NCBI GenBank assembly: GCA_902702965.1
Contig: CACRXP010000634.1
Coordinates: forward strand, 1-64,000
From: Spirometra erinaceieuropaei
Taxonomy: Eukaryota; Platyhelminthes; Cestoda; Diphyllobothriidea; Diphyllobothriidae
DNA: 64,000 bases
Reading direction: 5' to 3'
Shown: in pieces, positions 1-10,199 of the stretch
Numbering within the stretch: position 1 is the stretch's first letter
Layout: each line of letters starts with the position of its first letter
The notes under the pieces: generated by a model
What the model saw: the letters and a program-made list of their open reading frames with translations, nothing else
Told to the model about the DNA's origin: nothing
The model's database searches: none
Position numbers and translations under genes: made by a program

Positions 1-47
1 AGCAGATTCCAAGGAATGCCTCCGAAGAACTTAAACCAGGCACGTCG

Positions 48-704
48 GTGACCGTGTCGTCCATCACGGGAAATGGCGTGGGTCCTAAAACCCTCAGCCA
101 ATCGCAAAAAACTTCCGACTTTGATGCAAATGCAAATAAAACAGAGACGAATGAGGATCTTAATCGACCGCGGCTTATATCATCGTCAGATCATGGCAAC
201 AACATATTGCCTTTGTCGGAGCACGAAACCACTGTGATGTCGAGAGATTCGCCGGGCAGAGAGCAATGTGTGCTCATTCGGAGACTTCCTGAATCCACAG
301 CTACTGCCTCCAAAGTGCGGGTCTCGGCAGACCTGCAAATGTTCCAATGCCTACTCAACGAACTTCTGCGCCCCAATGAGGAAGTTTCGGTTCTCAAGCC
401 TTATAGTCTTGGAAAGCGCTCAATCGCTCTATCAGTGTATTCACGTCCCCGATCACTGAAGATTAAGTTAGCCAACCAAGTAGGACTTATTCTCTCACAA
501 CTATTCCGAATCAAATACACCAACCGCGGCTTTTTTTCAGCCGGACTACACACCGTCTGAGAGAATAAAACGTTTCAATTAGTTTTGGAAACGAGAACAA
601 GGTTGCAGAATGGCGAGACGGATCTCCTGATCTACAGCGATCAGAAAGTTCAGGGCCCTTCCCTAATCCGTTGCACCGAACCGGTCCGGATGAGGGCACA
701 ATAG
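48..704 (+). pseudogene. ORF1-type protein of the non-LTR element (frameshifted)
   Basis: An open frame runs 48-560, and the same protein appears to continue in another frame to a TAG at 702-704 (reading LVLETRTRLQNGETDLLIYS), so a frameshift lies near 560-570. Recognisable stretches are ECVLIRRLPES, FQCLLNELLRPNEEVSVLK and RPRSLKIKLANQ, which I associate with the protein encoded upstream of the EN-RT polyprotein in flatworm CR1-like elements. No CCHC knuckle is visible. Its presumed role is RNA binding during retrotransposition. The start at 48 is only the first ATG in the window; the true N-terminus may lie outside. Confidence 0.55.
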
Positions 705-741
705 GTTCCTTAAATGAGATCTCAAGCGGCACCATAATCAA

Positions 742-1480
742 ATGCCCCAAAAGTATGAAACTAACATTGTTGACACCAACGTACATAGTATACTGTCCAA
801 GTTAGACAAACTGAAGATCCATATCTGTGAACTTTCCTTTTGCCTTGTCTCTTTGACAGAATCCGGGCTGTCTGAAAACGTGGATGACCGTGAATTAATG
901 CTACCAGGATTTCACTTGTTTCGAAGAGACAGGAGGGAGCGTCAGGGAGGAGGGGTCGGCACGTAAGTAAAACACGGCCTGCTCGTATCAGAAAAAAACA
1001 GAACAGTTTGCATGCAGCGCCGAGACTATCTGTCTCAACATAAGGGTACCAGGATCACATAGCCTTGAAGTTCTGGCCGTCTATTGACCACGGAGCAGTG
1101 ACCCCGAGGCTGACGCTCGTCTGTTAGAGGAGCTAGGACGATTTGCCCTCTGGCCTGACGTCCTAATTATGGGCGCCATTAATGCACCGCTCATTGACTG
1201 GAGTTCACTATACGCGCGCGGCCCAGAACTAGCTTTCGACCGACGCTTCTTGGACATGGCACTCAGGTCATTTCTCATCCAGCACGTCCTGTTTCCAACG
1301 AGGGTGCGTGAGGGGCAGCAGTCAAACTACTTTGACCTCGAGCTCACAAAATCGATGGCCAGAATAGATGAGGTGCAAGGTCTGACTCGTCTAGGTCGAA
1401 GCCATCAAGTCGTACTTCAATGGGGCAATTCAATCTTTTCCGTGCCTGAACAGCCCACCAAAATTAGCAGAAATATTTGA
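742..1480 (+). pseudogene. Apurinic-type endonuclease domain of the non-LTR element (broken)
   Basis: Two frames carry the remains of an exonuclease-endonuclease-phosphatase fold domain. 742-966 reads LVSLTESGLSENVDDRELML then FHLFRRDRRERQGGGV, matching the N-terminal strand and the RRDRxxRxGGGV box of CR1 endonucleases. 1169-1480 reads GAINAPLIDWSS, the counterpart of the usual GDFNAPxxDW motif. The catalytic Asp of GDFN is Ala here, so the enzyme would be inactive even if the frames were joined. Between 966 and 1169 the frame is interrupted. In a live element this domain nicks target DNA to prime reverse transcription. Confidence 0.7.
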
Positions 1481-1817
1481 CGTGGGGACTTCGAACAAAT
1501 GAAGGCCGAAATCAACAATACGGACTGGGAATTAGCATTTTCCCAAAGTAGCGGTGGATTGGAAATTGTTCAGTGAATTATTGCATGTTCTCTTGACAAA
1601 CCACTGCCCGTTCTCACGGAAGGGTCTAAACAATCGACCCCGGTGGCTGACCCTGGCGTTAAAACTGGTGGTAAATAAAAAGCGGAGATTGTGGTAGAAG
1701 GCTCTTACCGATGGGAATCCTGTATCCATAAACGCATACAAACCGCAGAAGAACTCAGTCAAGCGACTTCCTTTCAGGACACGGCACACATTTGATAAAG
1801 ACATACTTAATCGTGCT

Positions 1818-2860
1818 GTGGAAAATCCGCAATTATTCTACAGCTACATAAGAAGCAGCACATGGAACAGAAATCCAATCCCCCTCCTGAAGACAAGCGG
1901 AGACGTAGAGATTAGTGAGTATGGAGAAAAAACTGAGCACATTTCACAATTTTTCAAATCGATCTTTACTAGCGAAAGCGCATTTCCTCCTCGCGACTAC
2001 GACTTCGATGAGGGTCCAAAAATTGAGTCTGCATCTTTAAATGAAGTGACGGTTCGTAAAGGGCTAGTGATGCTAACTGAGTCGAAATCACCAGGTTCAG
2101 ACGATATACCGCCTAAGTTACTGAAGCAGCTCGCTGCTGAACTAGCCAAACCATTGTCCATGCTTTTCCAAGCCTTGTTCGAAGCCGGCTGCTTGCCCAC
2201 CGACTGGAAATATGTGCGGATCACACCACTGTATAAAGGAGGCAGCAAGGCCTCTGCAAACAATTACAGGCCACTTAGCCTAACTTCCATCTGCTGCAAA
2301 CTCATGCACAAAATAATCAAGCGAAAGCTAATGCGCTTCCTAGAGCAGCGTAATTTATTATCTGATGCGCAGCATGGGTTTCGTAGTGGCAGGTCTGGCG
2401 TGATTAACTTGCTCAACTGTTTGGAACGTTATACTCGGTCAGTTTATGAAGGCAATGCGCTGCATGTAATCTATATCGACTTGAAAGAGGCATTTGACAG
2501 TGTCCCACATCAGCGACTCCTCCACAAACTGAGCCGAACAGGCGTTAGGGATAACCTCTTCAAATGGATTCAAAGATTTCTATTTGGCCATTCTCAAACT
2601 GTCCATGTCGGTGGCCAGCAGTCGGCGGAGGTTGCCGTTGAAAGCGGTGTTCCCCAAGGCTCAGTTCTTGGTCCTACTTTGTTCATTATTTACGTCAACG
2701 ATTGCGTGAATGAACTGGATTGTGGTATCGCCATGTTCGCTGATGATATTAAGCTCTGGAACGTTATTCGAACTGCAGATGACGAAGAGCATTTTTAGGC
2801 GAACCTAAGACGACTCCAACAGTGGTCAAAGGACTCACTTCTGCACACCATACGACCGCT
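1818..2860 (+). pseudogene. Reverse transcriptase of the CR1-like element, C-terminally truncated
   Basis: The best preserved part of the element: one frame of 326 codons (1818-2798). RT motifs in order are SPGSDDIPPKLLK (about residues 89-101), DWKYVRITPLYKGG, NYRPLSLTSICCKL, GFRSGRSGVINL, YIDLKEAFDSVPH (first catalytic Asp), SGVPQGSVLGPTLF and MFADDIKLW (both catalytic Asp present). A TAG at 2796-2798 ends the frame soon after FADD, and a few more element-like codons follow. The region 1480-1818, which should link EN to RT, is open only in fragments. The core is intact but the thumb is absent, so activity is not expected. Confidence 0.9.
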
Positions 2861-3479
2861 GTACAACTCTTAGTATCATTAACATTCTAGACAGTTTGTT
2901 TGCCTGTACTGAGCTGGCGGTTTTCCGATTATTCGTTATCTTTTTGGTACATTTTCCAGTTTTTAAGATATTGCAGTTACGGTTTATTCACGGATGCGCA
3001 CATTTTTCGAAGATGCGCGTGATCAGCATACTGGCAGGAAAAGTGACATCTGGGTATCATACTCATTAGTTATAAATTTATATTTATCTGCAGTAGGTGG
3101 AAATTGAAACGTATTCCTTGTTCGAAGTGTCATGCCTTCTGCAAGGACGTTATATTCTACTGAGGGAAATTAAATGGCATATCGACAAGTCGTTTAAAGT
3201 AGACACTGAAGAAATCCGATCCAAAATTGGTTGCCAATTGGCCATATATCGCTGTCTATGGCATAGGAAGTTGATTTATTAGTTTCGATGAACTGAAACC
3301 CGATAATGTTTTTTTGTCCCACAGCATATAATGAGATTAAAACTATACACAGAGAATGTTAGTGTCGTTAAGCAAACTATATTTGGAATCCAACTTCGTA
3401 GAGGATTCGCACGCTTCTGTTTCCGAAATTTCTCAGAAGTCGCGTATGTAAGAATGTTTTGGGAAAATAAACTCACGCG
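2861..3479. other. AT-rich spacer, no gene seen
   Basis: Only short open frames without domain character (for example 3097-3282). No retroelement motif, splice-pair gene or repeat shared with the rest of the window was seen. It separates the truncated CR1-like element from the GC-rich block. Confidence 0.6.
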
Positions 3480-4440
3480 AGATTAAAACAACACTGTTGG
3501 CAATGGAGAGGTCAGGTACAATATCGCCAAAATTGTAACTGCCCATGCGGTAAGGAGGCAAACCATCTGACAGTTCGACCATCGGTTTTGATGATGTCCA
3601 CCGTGTGCCCCACAGTTGCAGCAGCAATGGGAGCAGAGACGGTGACTTACGCAGGGGTTTTAGTGCCGTTAGACTTGCGTAGCATCTACCTACACTCTCT
3701 CCTCCTCCCTCGCCCGAGCCCGGTGTCAAGACAGAGTCCAGAAGACCGGGGACGAGGGAGGCCGCAGGTGGATGGCTCGGACGGATCCTCACCTTGGCGT
3801 TCAACCACACCCCCTGGTCCACACAACAAATGACCAGAATTTCAACCAACACAACAGAGATTTGGAGACTGGCACGGCCGAAGCCGCACCTGGGCGTGCC
3901 GCCAACGCCTGGCTCGGATCCCACACTGTGATGGGAGTGTCATAAAGGCCACATTAAAAAGGAGCCATTGCAGCCTGAATCTCAGACCGCCTACAGTCAA
4001 GGAGGATGTCCAAGTTACCCCGTCAGTTGGCAACCTTCCAAGCCACGGCTTTTAGCACTCCGTGATAGCTTCAAGCGCGTCAGATTGTTTATAGTGAGAG
4101 GGAACTGCACTGAGTCGACGTCCTCACTCTCCCTTCCCACTCCCACACCCCAGCCGCTGTCCGAGCCGGTCAGCAGACTGGAATGGGGAATGGGCGCGGT
4201 GGCTGTCATGGTCGACTGACCATAACTGCGCGCGCCACGGCATGACCTGGACCCCCATACCCATAACACCAGGATTTCACACAACGGGGGTTGAACGGCG
4301 TGTCTCTCACTTGCGTGAGAGTGCCGCCGAAGGTGCTGTTTCAGCCCGTTCCCAGCCCACCGCTCCGCCACTCCACACAACACACACACAACGCGACGAA
4401 AGGCGTGAACCGAGAGCGGGCGTCAATAAGCAAACTTCCT
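3480..4440. repeat. GC-rich block of probable mobile-element origin
   Basis: The base composition shifts sharply to GC-rich and overlapping open frames appear on both strands, such as 3433-3924 (-) and 4015-4389 (-), with low-complexity Pro/Ser/Gly-rich translations. This is what high GC content gives by chance, and no domain is recognisable. The block directly adjoins the 3' side of the zinc-finger RT element on the minus strand, so it may be untranslated sequence of that element or another repeat. The assignment to mobile DNA is inference from composition and context. Confidence 0.35.
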
Positions 4441-4658
4441 ATCCACGACGCTTGACGTTTCGGGATAGTCTCAGACTCGAGTCGTTCGCACAGCCGGAGC
4501 CGCATGGGGACCGAGTCGAGATGTGGACTGCCCACTTGCGTGGGAGGTGGCAGTTGGATGCATGATGTGTGTGACTGTTGATTTCTGGTGGGGTGATGAT
4601 GGTGGTGGTGGTGGAGGGGGTAGGGAGTGAGTGAATGTGTGGTGTGACCGGCGGTTGT

Positions 4659-6228
4659 CTACCGAAGGTCGTCGTGGATGCGCATGTGGCGGAATAGGCC
4701 CATGCGATGCGTGAATGTGAGAGGGCAGTGTGGGGAGTTGAGACGAGCTTGGTGGGTATAGGTGGGTGCTCCAGGCACTGGTTTGCCAGTCTCTGACCGA
4801 CCAGGCCGATGCGCGAGGTGAATGTGCGTGGACAGTGTGGGCATGAGAAGTCGGCGGTGTCAGTGTCAGCCACAGAGGAGGCGGTGGTGGTGGTGGCGCA
4901 TACGGATGGAGCGAGGGCGGGGGTGTGCACGGTTGATGTGTTGGATGTGGTGGGTGTGTCGAGAGTGCGGTGAAGGCCGCACTCGTGGATGCGCATGTGG
5001 CCGAAAAGGCCCATGCGAAGCCTGAAGGTGCGAGGGCAGTGTGGGCAGTGGAGGCGAGTGCGGCGGATGAAGGTTGGTGCTTCAGGCAGTGGTTCGTCAG
5101 TCTCTGTGCGATGGATTCGCAAGTGACCGACCAGGCCGATGTGTGAGGTGAAGGTGCGGTCACAGTGAGGGCAGGTTTAGTCCAGATCCTCATCGCTAGA
5201 TTTGAAGCAGGTGGTGATAGTGTCGGCTGTTGCGCGCGGGACAGTCGCCTGAGCGGCCGTCGTTTGAGCAGTGGGCGAGGAGGAGGAGGATGAGGAGGAG
5301 GAGGAGGAGGAGGAGCAGCAGCAGCAGCAGCAGCAGGAGGAGGAGGAGGAGATGGCGTGGAAGGAAGTGGTGGGTCAGAAGAATTTTTAGAGATAGTTGG
5401 CGTCAGAGTGGAGGAGGAGGAAGAGGCGGGCGGGGGGACGATGGTTGGTGCAGTTCGAGAGGCGCAGTTAATCCGAAGATGTCCAAAAAGTCAGATTCGA
5501 GCCCGGAATGTCCGTCGACATCGAGGACACGTTGGAAGCGGTTGTGCGGCGGCGTTGCGTACTGGGCTTAGTTGTGATTTGCGGGCCTTCCGTTTCGCTT
5601 TGGCGGCAGCGATGCGGTTGGCTTCGTAGATCGCAGCGCCTTTCTTCACTGTCCTACTCCAGGTCAGTCGATCGAGTGCTAGCTCCTTCCAGTTGCTGGG
5701 GTTGATTTGCAGGCGTTTCAGGGAGGACTTCAGGGTATCCCTGCAACGGCGAATCCGGCCTCCTGGACGGCGAGAACCCGGCGCGACGTCTCCGTAGAAG
5801 AGTCGTTTGGGTAGTCGTTCGTCGTCCATTCGCACCAAGTGGCCGCTCCAGCGCAGCTGCATTTGCCTTAGTATGGCGTAGATGCTGAGGATTCCCGTCT
5901 GTTCCAGCACATCAGTGTCGGACATTCGATCGCGCAAGTTCAGCCTCAGGATGCGACGAAGACAACTGAGGTGGAACTGATTCAGACTGCGTGCCTGCTT
6001 TGCGTACACCGTCCAAGTCTCCGCTCCATACAGTAGTGTCGGCAGGATGACGGCCCCGTAAATCTTCAGCTTCGTGCTCAGTTGGAGACCATGACGATTC
6101 CAAACTGTGCTTTGGAGGCGACCGAAGACTTGACTGACTTTTAAAATCCTGTTGGCGAGGCTTACCCCTTTGAGTTTCTCCAGGAATTGTGCTGACGTAG
6201 AGACCGTGGAGTGTGACCCAGCGGTCAC
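4659..6228 (-). pseudogene. C-terminal RT region plus C2H2 zinc-finger array
   Basis: The frame 6228-5491 (minus) reads [50 protein letters not shown] and [20 protein letters not shown], the thumb/C-terminal region of the non-LTR RTs often annotated as craniofacial development protein 2-like. A first finger start, [12 protein letters not shown], ends the open part. Further fingers lie in shifted frames: CPHCDRTFTSHIGLVGHLRI (about 5105-5170), CPHCPRTFRLRMGLFGHMRI (about 4983-5046), CPHCPRTFTSRIGLVG (about 4790-4850) and a final, degraded SPHCPLTFTHRMGLFRHMRI that ends with a stop at 4659. The last finger has lost its first Cys (Ser) and the third has lost its HxxxH end. The fingers presumably bind nucleic acid. 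This is not a host transcription factor. Confidence 0.8.
5274..5362. repeat. GAG/AGC microsatellite
   Basis: A run of GGA/GAG triplets passes into AGC triplets and back to GGA (about 5274-5362). It lies inside the finger region of the RTE-type element, between the first finger start and the next recognisable finger. On the plus strand it produces an artificial Arg/Ser-run open frame (5230-5571) that should not be taken as a gene. Confidence 0.85.
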
Positions 6229-6273
6229 GAACTTAAGACGACCGAAGAGTCACTTAGCCAGTCCGTACTTTGG

Positions 6274-6502
6274 TGTCCCTGTGCCGAAGCGCCATACTAT
6301 CTTGCCTTTTGCTACCTGTTCTTCATTCGTGAACTTACTGTTTGTTGAAATGAATGGACGGAACACAAATCAACGCGACGCGCTTGCCACGAGTTGGATT
6401 GTCAGGTCGTTTGACTTTTGATTGTTAATTCTTTCATAAATCTGGTCTTATCCTGATATTCATATTCTGGGCATGACGAACCTGTCTTTAGCGCTCTCTA
6501 CA
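6274..6502 (+). mobile_element. Probable 5' LTR of a Gypsy-type retrotransposon
   Basis: A 229-bp stretch begins TGTCCCTG and ends CTCTCTACA, and is followed after one base by TGGTGACCCT (6504-6513). That resembles the tRNA-Trp-type primer-binding site used by CsRn1-like Gypsy elements of flatworms. A gag-like ORF starts 90 bp further on, in the right place and orientation. There is no second LTR in the window to confirm the borders, so both ends are estimates. Confidence 0.35.
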
Positions 6503-6592
6503 GTGGTGACCCTTTAACGTTCGCGCTTATACCTTGGATTTTTTGACTTTCTATTTGCATACCGTCCGTTTGCCTTCATTCAATCTACGATC

Positions 6593-6838
6593 ATGACCTC
6601 TACGAATTCCAACGATCCCACTACTTTTCTCAGTGGACTTGTTTCTTCTCTCCCAGACTTTTGGCAACGTGCGCCAGGGCTTTATTTTTTCCGCATTGAG
6701 GCGACTTGTCACTCTGCCATGATAGCACGTGAAACCGACAAGTATTATAAGTTGGTCGAGGCCCTTCTTCCCACCATTGTTTCTCAAGTGCAGACGCATC
6801 TGAGAGATCCCCGACTGATGCTCCCTACGCCAAGTTAA
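6593..6838 (+). pseudogene. Gag N-terminal fragment of a Gypsy/CsRn1-like element
   Basis: An 81-codon frame beginning MTSTNSNDPTTFLSGL contains LPDFWQRAPGLYFFRIEA, then ARETDKYYKLVEALLPTIVS and VQTHLRDP. This matches the start of gag in CsRn1-type Gypsy elements (the usual pattern is LPxFWxxDPxLWFxQxEA...TKYxxVVxxL). The stop at 6838 follows an apparent frameshift, because the other frame continues the expected DAPYAKLK. Full gag is several hundred residues and also has a zinc knuckle; neither that nor pol follows. From about 6890 the sequence is Penelope-like instead, so this element was cut by another insertion or by deletion. Confidence 0.6.
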
Positions 6839-6889
6839 AGGCTGTGGGCTGGCCATCAACCTCCTGGGAATTCTGGCGTAGCAGGTCAC

Positions 6890-8345
6890 TGAACGTCTCG
6901 ACTGTAAGAACCTGTGGTATGATCGTGAAGAGTGAGAGGACGTCAAATGACACCATCCTTTTATTCGGTTCGATCGTGACTACCCTTATTTTCTCGAGGA
7001 ATTTTCGCCGCCCAGGATCTTATACAACTCATGGGGCACTGCCTCCAAACATTTTTTTACTTTCGAGGGGATCACAAATCAGCAAATTAAGGGCACTCTG
7101 CTGGGTTCACGAATCTCCGGAATCATTGCCAAGGCTGTTCTCCAAAAACTGGAGAAACGACCGTTCGATTAATACAAACCCAGGTTTTGGGCGCGCAACG
7201 GTGATGATACCTTCGTAATCATCAGTCAAGATAAAATGAACTACTATAAAGAGCTGCTGAACTCAATCATTCATGACCTACATTTGACGATGGAAAAAGA
7301 AGTGGAGAGCAAACTTCCAAATTTCGATGTTCTTGTTTGGCGCCAACCAGATGGCAAACTGGTGACGTCAGTCTACACAAAAGCGACGAACACGCTGCAA
7401 TAATTAGGTACAACAGAAACCACCCTCTGTAACACAAACAAAGCTGTTTACGCACGCTAGACCGACGAGCTGAAACTTTTTGCAGCACTCCAGTCGCCAA
7501 ACTGGACGAGATGAACCTCCTCCAAGAACTATTCGGCGCCAACGGCTATCCGCGAACATTCGTTGAACGGAGCCGAAAAAAGCAAAGGAAACGGAATGAA
7601 GAACGCAGTCAGCAGAAATCGTGGCGGAGCATTCCATATATGAAAGAGGTCTCCGACGTCGTAGCCAGATCCCTCGCGCCGCTGGTAATAGGAGTTGCCC
7701 AGAGGCCCGACTCAACAATCCGCCGGCAAGTGATGCGGTCAAAAGACCCGATCCCTTTACAGATGTCGGCTGTTGTCTACCGACTTCAGTGCAGCTGCGG
7801 AATGTGCAAATACGTAGGAGAAACCGGCCGACGGCTACAAACGCGCATGCAGGAGCATACGTTGGTCGTTCGAATTTTGGACCCTTGCCGCCCAAATGGG
7901 ACACGTCTTCAACTTTGACGCCGTTGAAAATGTGGGCCGCGGTGAGGATCATACGGCAAGGCAGGTGCAAGAAGCCTGAACGTCTACCGAGCGTTCTGTC
8001 AACCGCCTCATCAATTTGCCTCCCCCTATCTGCTGTTACTGACATTCTTGACGGGGGACAGTCCCGACGCGGGAAAATCGGGGCCGTCAATTATTGCCGC
8101 AACCGACGAAGATGGACGGGATTCAGGTCACGGTGACATGCGGGTCGGATGCAGCCACACAGGCGGTATTGGCGGGCCAAGAATCAAACAATGCGCGCCA
8201 TATAAGGAAAGCTGTGTGTATGACTTCTCACTCTCTGAAGATGGGTAGAAGAAACGTCCACTCGAAACGTCCGACCTCTAATACACTTCTCCCAGTGAAC
8301 GCCTCTTTTTCTTTTGCTTCCAATATTGCTCAGAGCATTAAAGGG
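6890..8345 (+). pseudogene. Penelope-like element: RT remnant plus GIY-YIG endonuclease and 3' tail
   Basis: Several frames together give a decayed Penelope-like retroelement. About 7020-7420 reads DLIQLMGHCLQTFFTFEG, GSRISGIIAKAVLQKLE, NGDDTFVIISQDK (the YVDDTF catalytic box with YV changed) and SVYTKATNTLQ. 7511-7918 carries the linker and GIY-YIG start, APLVIGVAQRPDSTIRRQVM and VVYRLQCSCGMCKYVGETGR. The remainder of the endonuclease continues in other frames to about 8130 (GHVFNFDAVENVG). The 3' tail reads CVYDFSLSEDG and ends near 8345. Stops and frameshifts are numerous, so the copy is dead. In live elements the RT and GIY-YIG nuclease act together in target-primed insertion. Confidence 0.8.
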
Positions 8346-8431
8346 TAGCTGTCTTTTGTTCGAATGCAGCCTTAGAGAGTACCTGAGTGCTCATAGGGAA
8401 GCCTACATGACGGTTCAATTGCGGTACCCGA

Positions 8432-8700
8432 CAGTAGATGGGCGAACTTTTGAAATCTCGACCGAAATTCCGACATGCGTTTTCGTCTCCAAAAAAAATA
8501 ATTAATTAGTTTTGTAAAATTAATTAACATGCAACATCTTTCCATAATAATTCAGTAACCTCTGGATGCCCTTACACGTTCATCCAGTGTTTCCAAACCA
8601 AAAGCCGTATATTTTCCGCAAATGGATAACCATATATTTCTCAAGGGTATTAAGAGGAGGCATATATATTTCGTAAAAATTATTTTATCAAAGTGGTTGT
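8432..8700 (-). mobile_element. MITE copy i (truncated)
   Basis: The sequence starts CAGTAGATGGGCGAACTTTT and continues with the arm sequence ACCGAAATTCCGACATGCG shared with the other MITE copies. It then jumps to a central part (about 8605-8660) in reverse orientation, as in copy f. Similarity fades near 8700 and no right arm is found. The preceding dinucleotide is GA rather than TA, so the target-site copy has mutated or been lost. It has no coding capacity. Confidence 0.55.
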
Positions 8701-10199
8701 TGAAATGAGATCTTGCAACTATTCATTAGATGAAGAGCATAATCTGCACAGGACATCGTTGTGAGTAATCAGCGTCTCGGAAAACAATAGATTACTGCCA
8801 ATTTTCAATTATAAGAAAAAAGCAGCCAAAAAATAATACGTCCAACGTCCCTTTAGAAAGAAAAACATTTCACTGGAAAAGACTTATAATATCGATTGGG
8901 ACTCGATATCATAGACGAATTGTTTATTATGTCAAGATGATGCTAGTACAGACAGCTGCTCTCATGATCAACCTCAATTAAACATCAGTGAAATATATTA
9001 CTTTGCCTCCTGCCTCATTATAGGGGGATTCTCTTTGGTTTCGAAGAAGGGCCCATACGGAAAAATACCATTAAACATACATCCCATGTCGATACGACTG
9101 GTAGATAACTCACCCTTCAATGCCCGCATCAATTATCAAGGCACAACTTATAGTCTTGTGTCATCGAGGGCTAATTTGCCACAGAAAAACCAGAGTTTAT
9201 TATCTTCATATAGAGGCTCTTACGATTGCAAAGCAACAATCATATCCTAATGTTGACAACCAATCAATTAAAGCAATCATATATTAGCAAAACAATGTTT
9301 TCAAACACGTTATTTGTGTCTATAATTTACAAATTGTATAGACGCATATATGCTTTGAAGGGTATTATTATTATATTTGCTGGATAGTTTGATAAGAGAT
9401 AACTGAATAGGTCATATAGGCAAATGTAAACATAGGCCTTTTATTCACGGGGCAAACACATTTGGCCTTCTTCAGTTTTTAATATTGCTGGCTGAGTCTT
9501 TGAAGTCATTTGACATTTTATTATGAATCGCTATCAACCGTATTTTCTTCGTTTTTAACATTCATACCTTGAAAAACAGTTGCGATGTCTTAAATTTTGA
9601 ACATGGATCCAAGGCAGGACTCCAAAAACTACTACAATAATGTTATAATTGTTAATTTGAAATGTGTACGCTCCTAAAAGTGCATTTGTAGAAAAATCAC
9701 GTTTATGAAAAGTATAAGCGTTGGCCATCAAGGATCATTCTTTACTGGATCAGTGAAATGAAACAGTGTCCTCAGGATCGGATAGCTTCTGCCGACGAGG
9801 ACGCATCGTAGTGAACCGGACTGGCAGTTTAACCGATTCTGGCGGACAAAAACGCCTAACCTGTTTCATATCCATTGGAGTTCGGAGTTGATTTTTGAGT
9901 GCAGGAACCAGATCATGTCAGTGGCTCTCTTTGCATTTAAAGGTAGATACAATATAAAAAGGCACGAGGCACAGTACATATCTCCTAAAAACGGATACAT
10001 TATTAATTTCAGCCATTTGGCTGAAACTTTAAGCTGCAGGACCGTCTATTTAAAGACTGTTTGAAGATTCATTATGCAACGGAACTGAAAATCTATCACA
10101 AATTTTAAACAGGCGCGATGATACAGTACTGTGCTTTTAAGGCACATAGGCTGTGTAGCACCGCCCTATAAATAAGCAATACCTTTTTGAAATTTTAGT
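8701..10199. other. AT-rich noncoding stretch
   Basis: No supported gene. The only open frame of note is 9035-9250 (71 codons), without a recognisable domain or splice partner. No similarity to other parts of the window was noticed. Confidence 0.5.

Larger units (their letters stand above)
1..2860 (+). mobile_element. CR1-like non-LTR retrotransposon, degenerate copy
   Basis: The segment reads as one non-LTR retrotransposon cut at its 5' side by the window edge and at its 3' side near 2860. In order it has an ORF1 relic, an endonuclease relic and a reverse-transcriptase block, all on the plus strand and separated by frameshifts and stops. The RT ends abruptly shortly after the FADD box (translation stops at 2798, recognisable similarity fades by about 2860), so the thumb region and 3' UTR are missing. 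It is a dead copy. The CR1 label is a family-level judgement from the RT motifs and the ORF1/EN/RT order. Confidence 0.85.
4441..6228 (-). mobile_element. RTE-type non-LTR element, 3' part with zinc-finger tail
   Basis: Read on the minus strand, this segment contains the end of an endonuclease/reverse-transcriptase ORF followed by several C2H2 fingers and a low-complexity tail (CCACCACC-type, 4560-4640). The RT catalytic core is missing: the 5' side is truncated near 6180-6228, next to an LTR-like sequence on the other strand. Frames shift several times and a GAG/AGC microsatellite interrupts the finger region. The 3' boundary is placed at 4441 only approximately. Confidence 0.75.

Noticed and set aside
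4439..5193. Host C2H2 zinc-finger transcription factor
   Set aside because: The fingers follow directly on a reverse-transcriptase C-terminus in the same orientation and are frameshifted like it, so they belong to the mobile element.
5230..5571. Plus-strand Arg/Ser-rich ORF (RS-domain-like)
   Set aside because: Produced by the GAG/AGC microsatellite inside the minus-strand zinc-finger RT relic.
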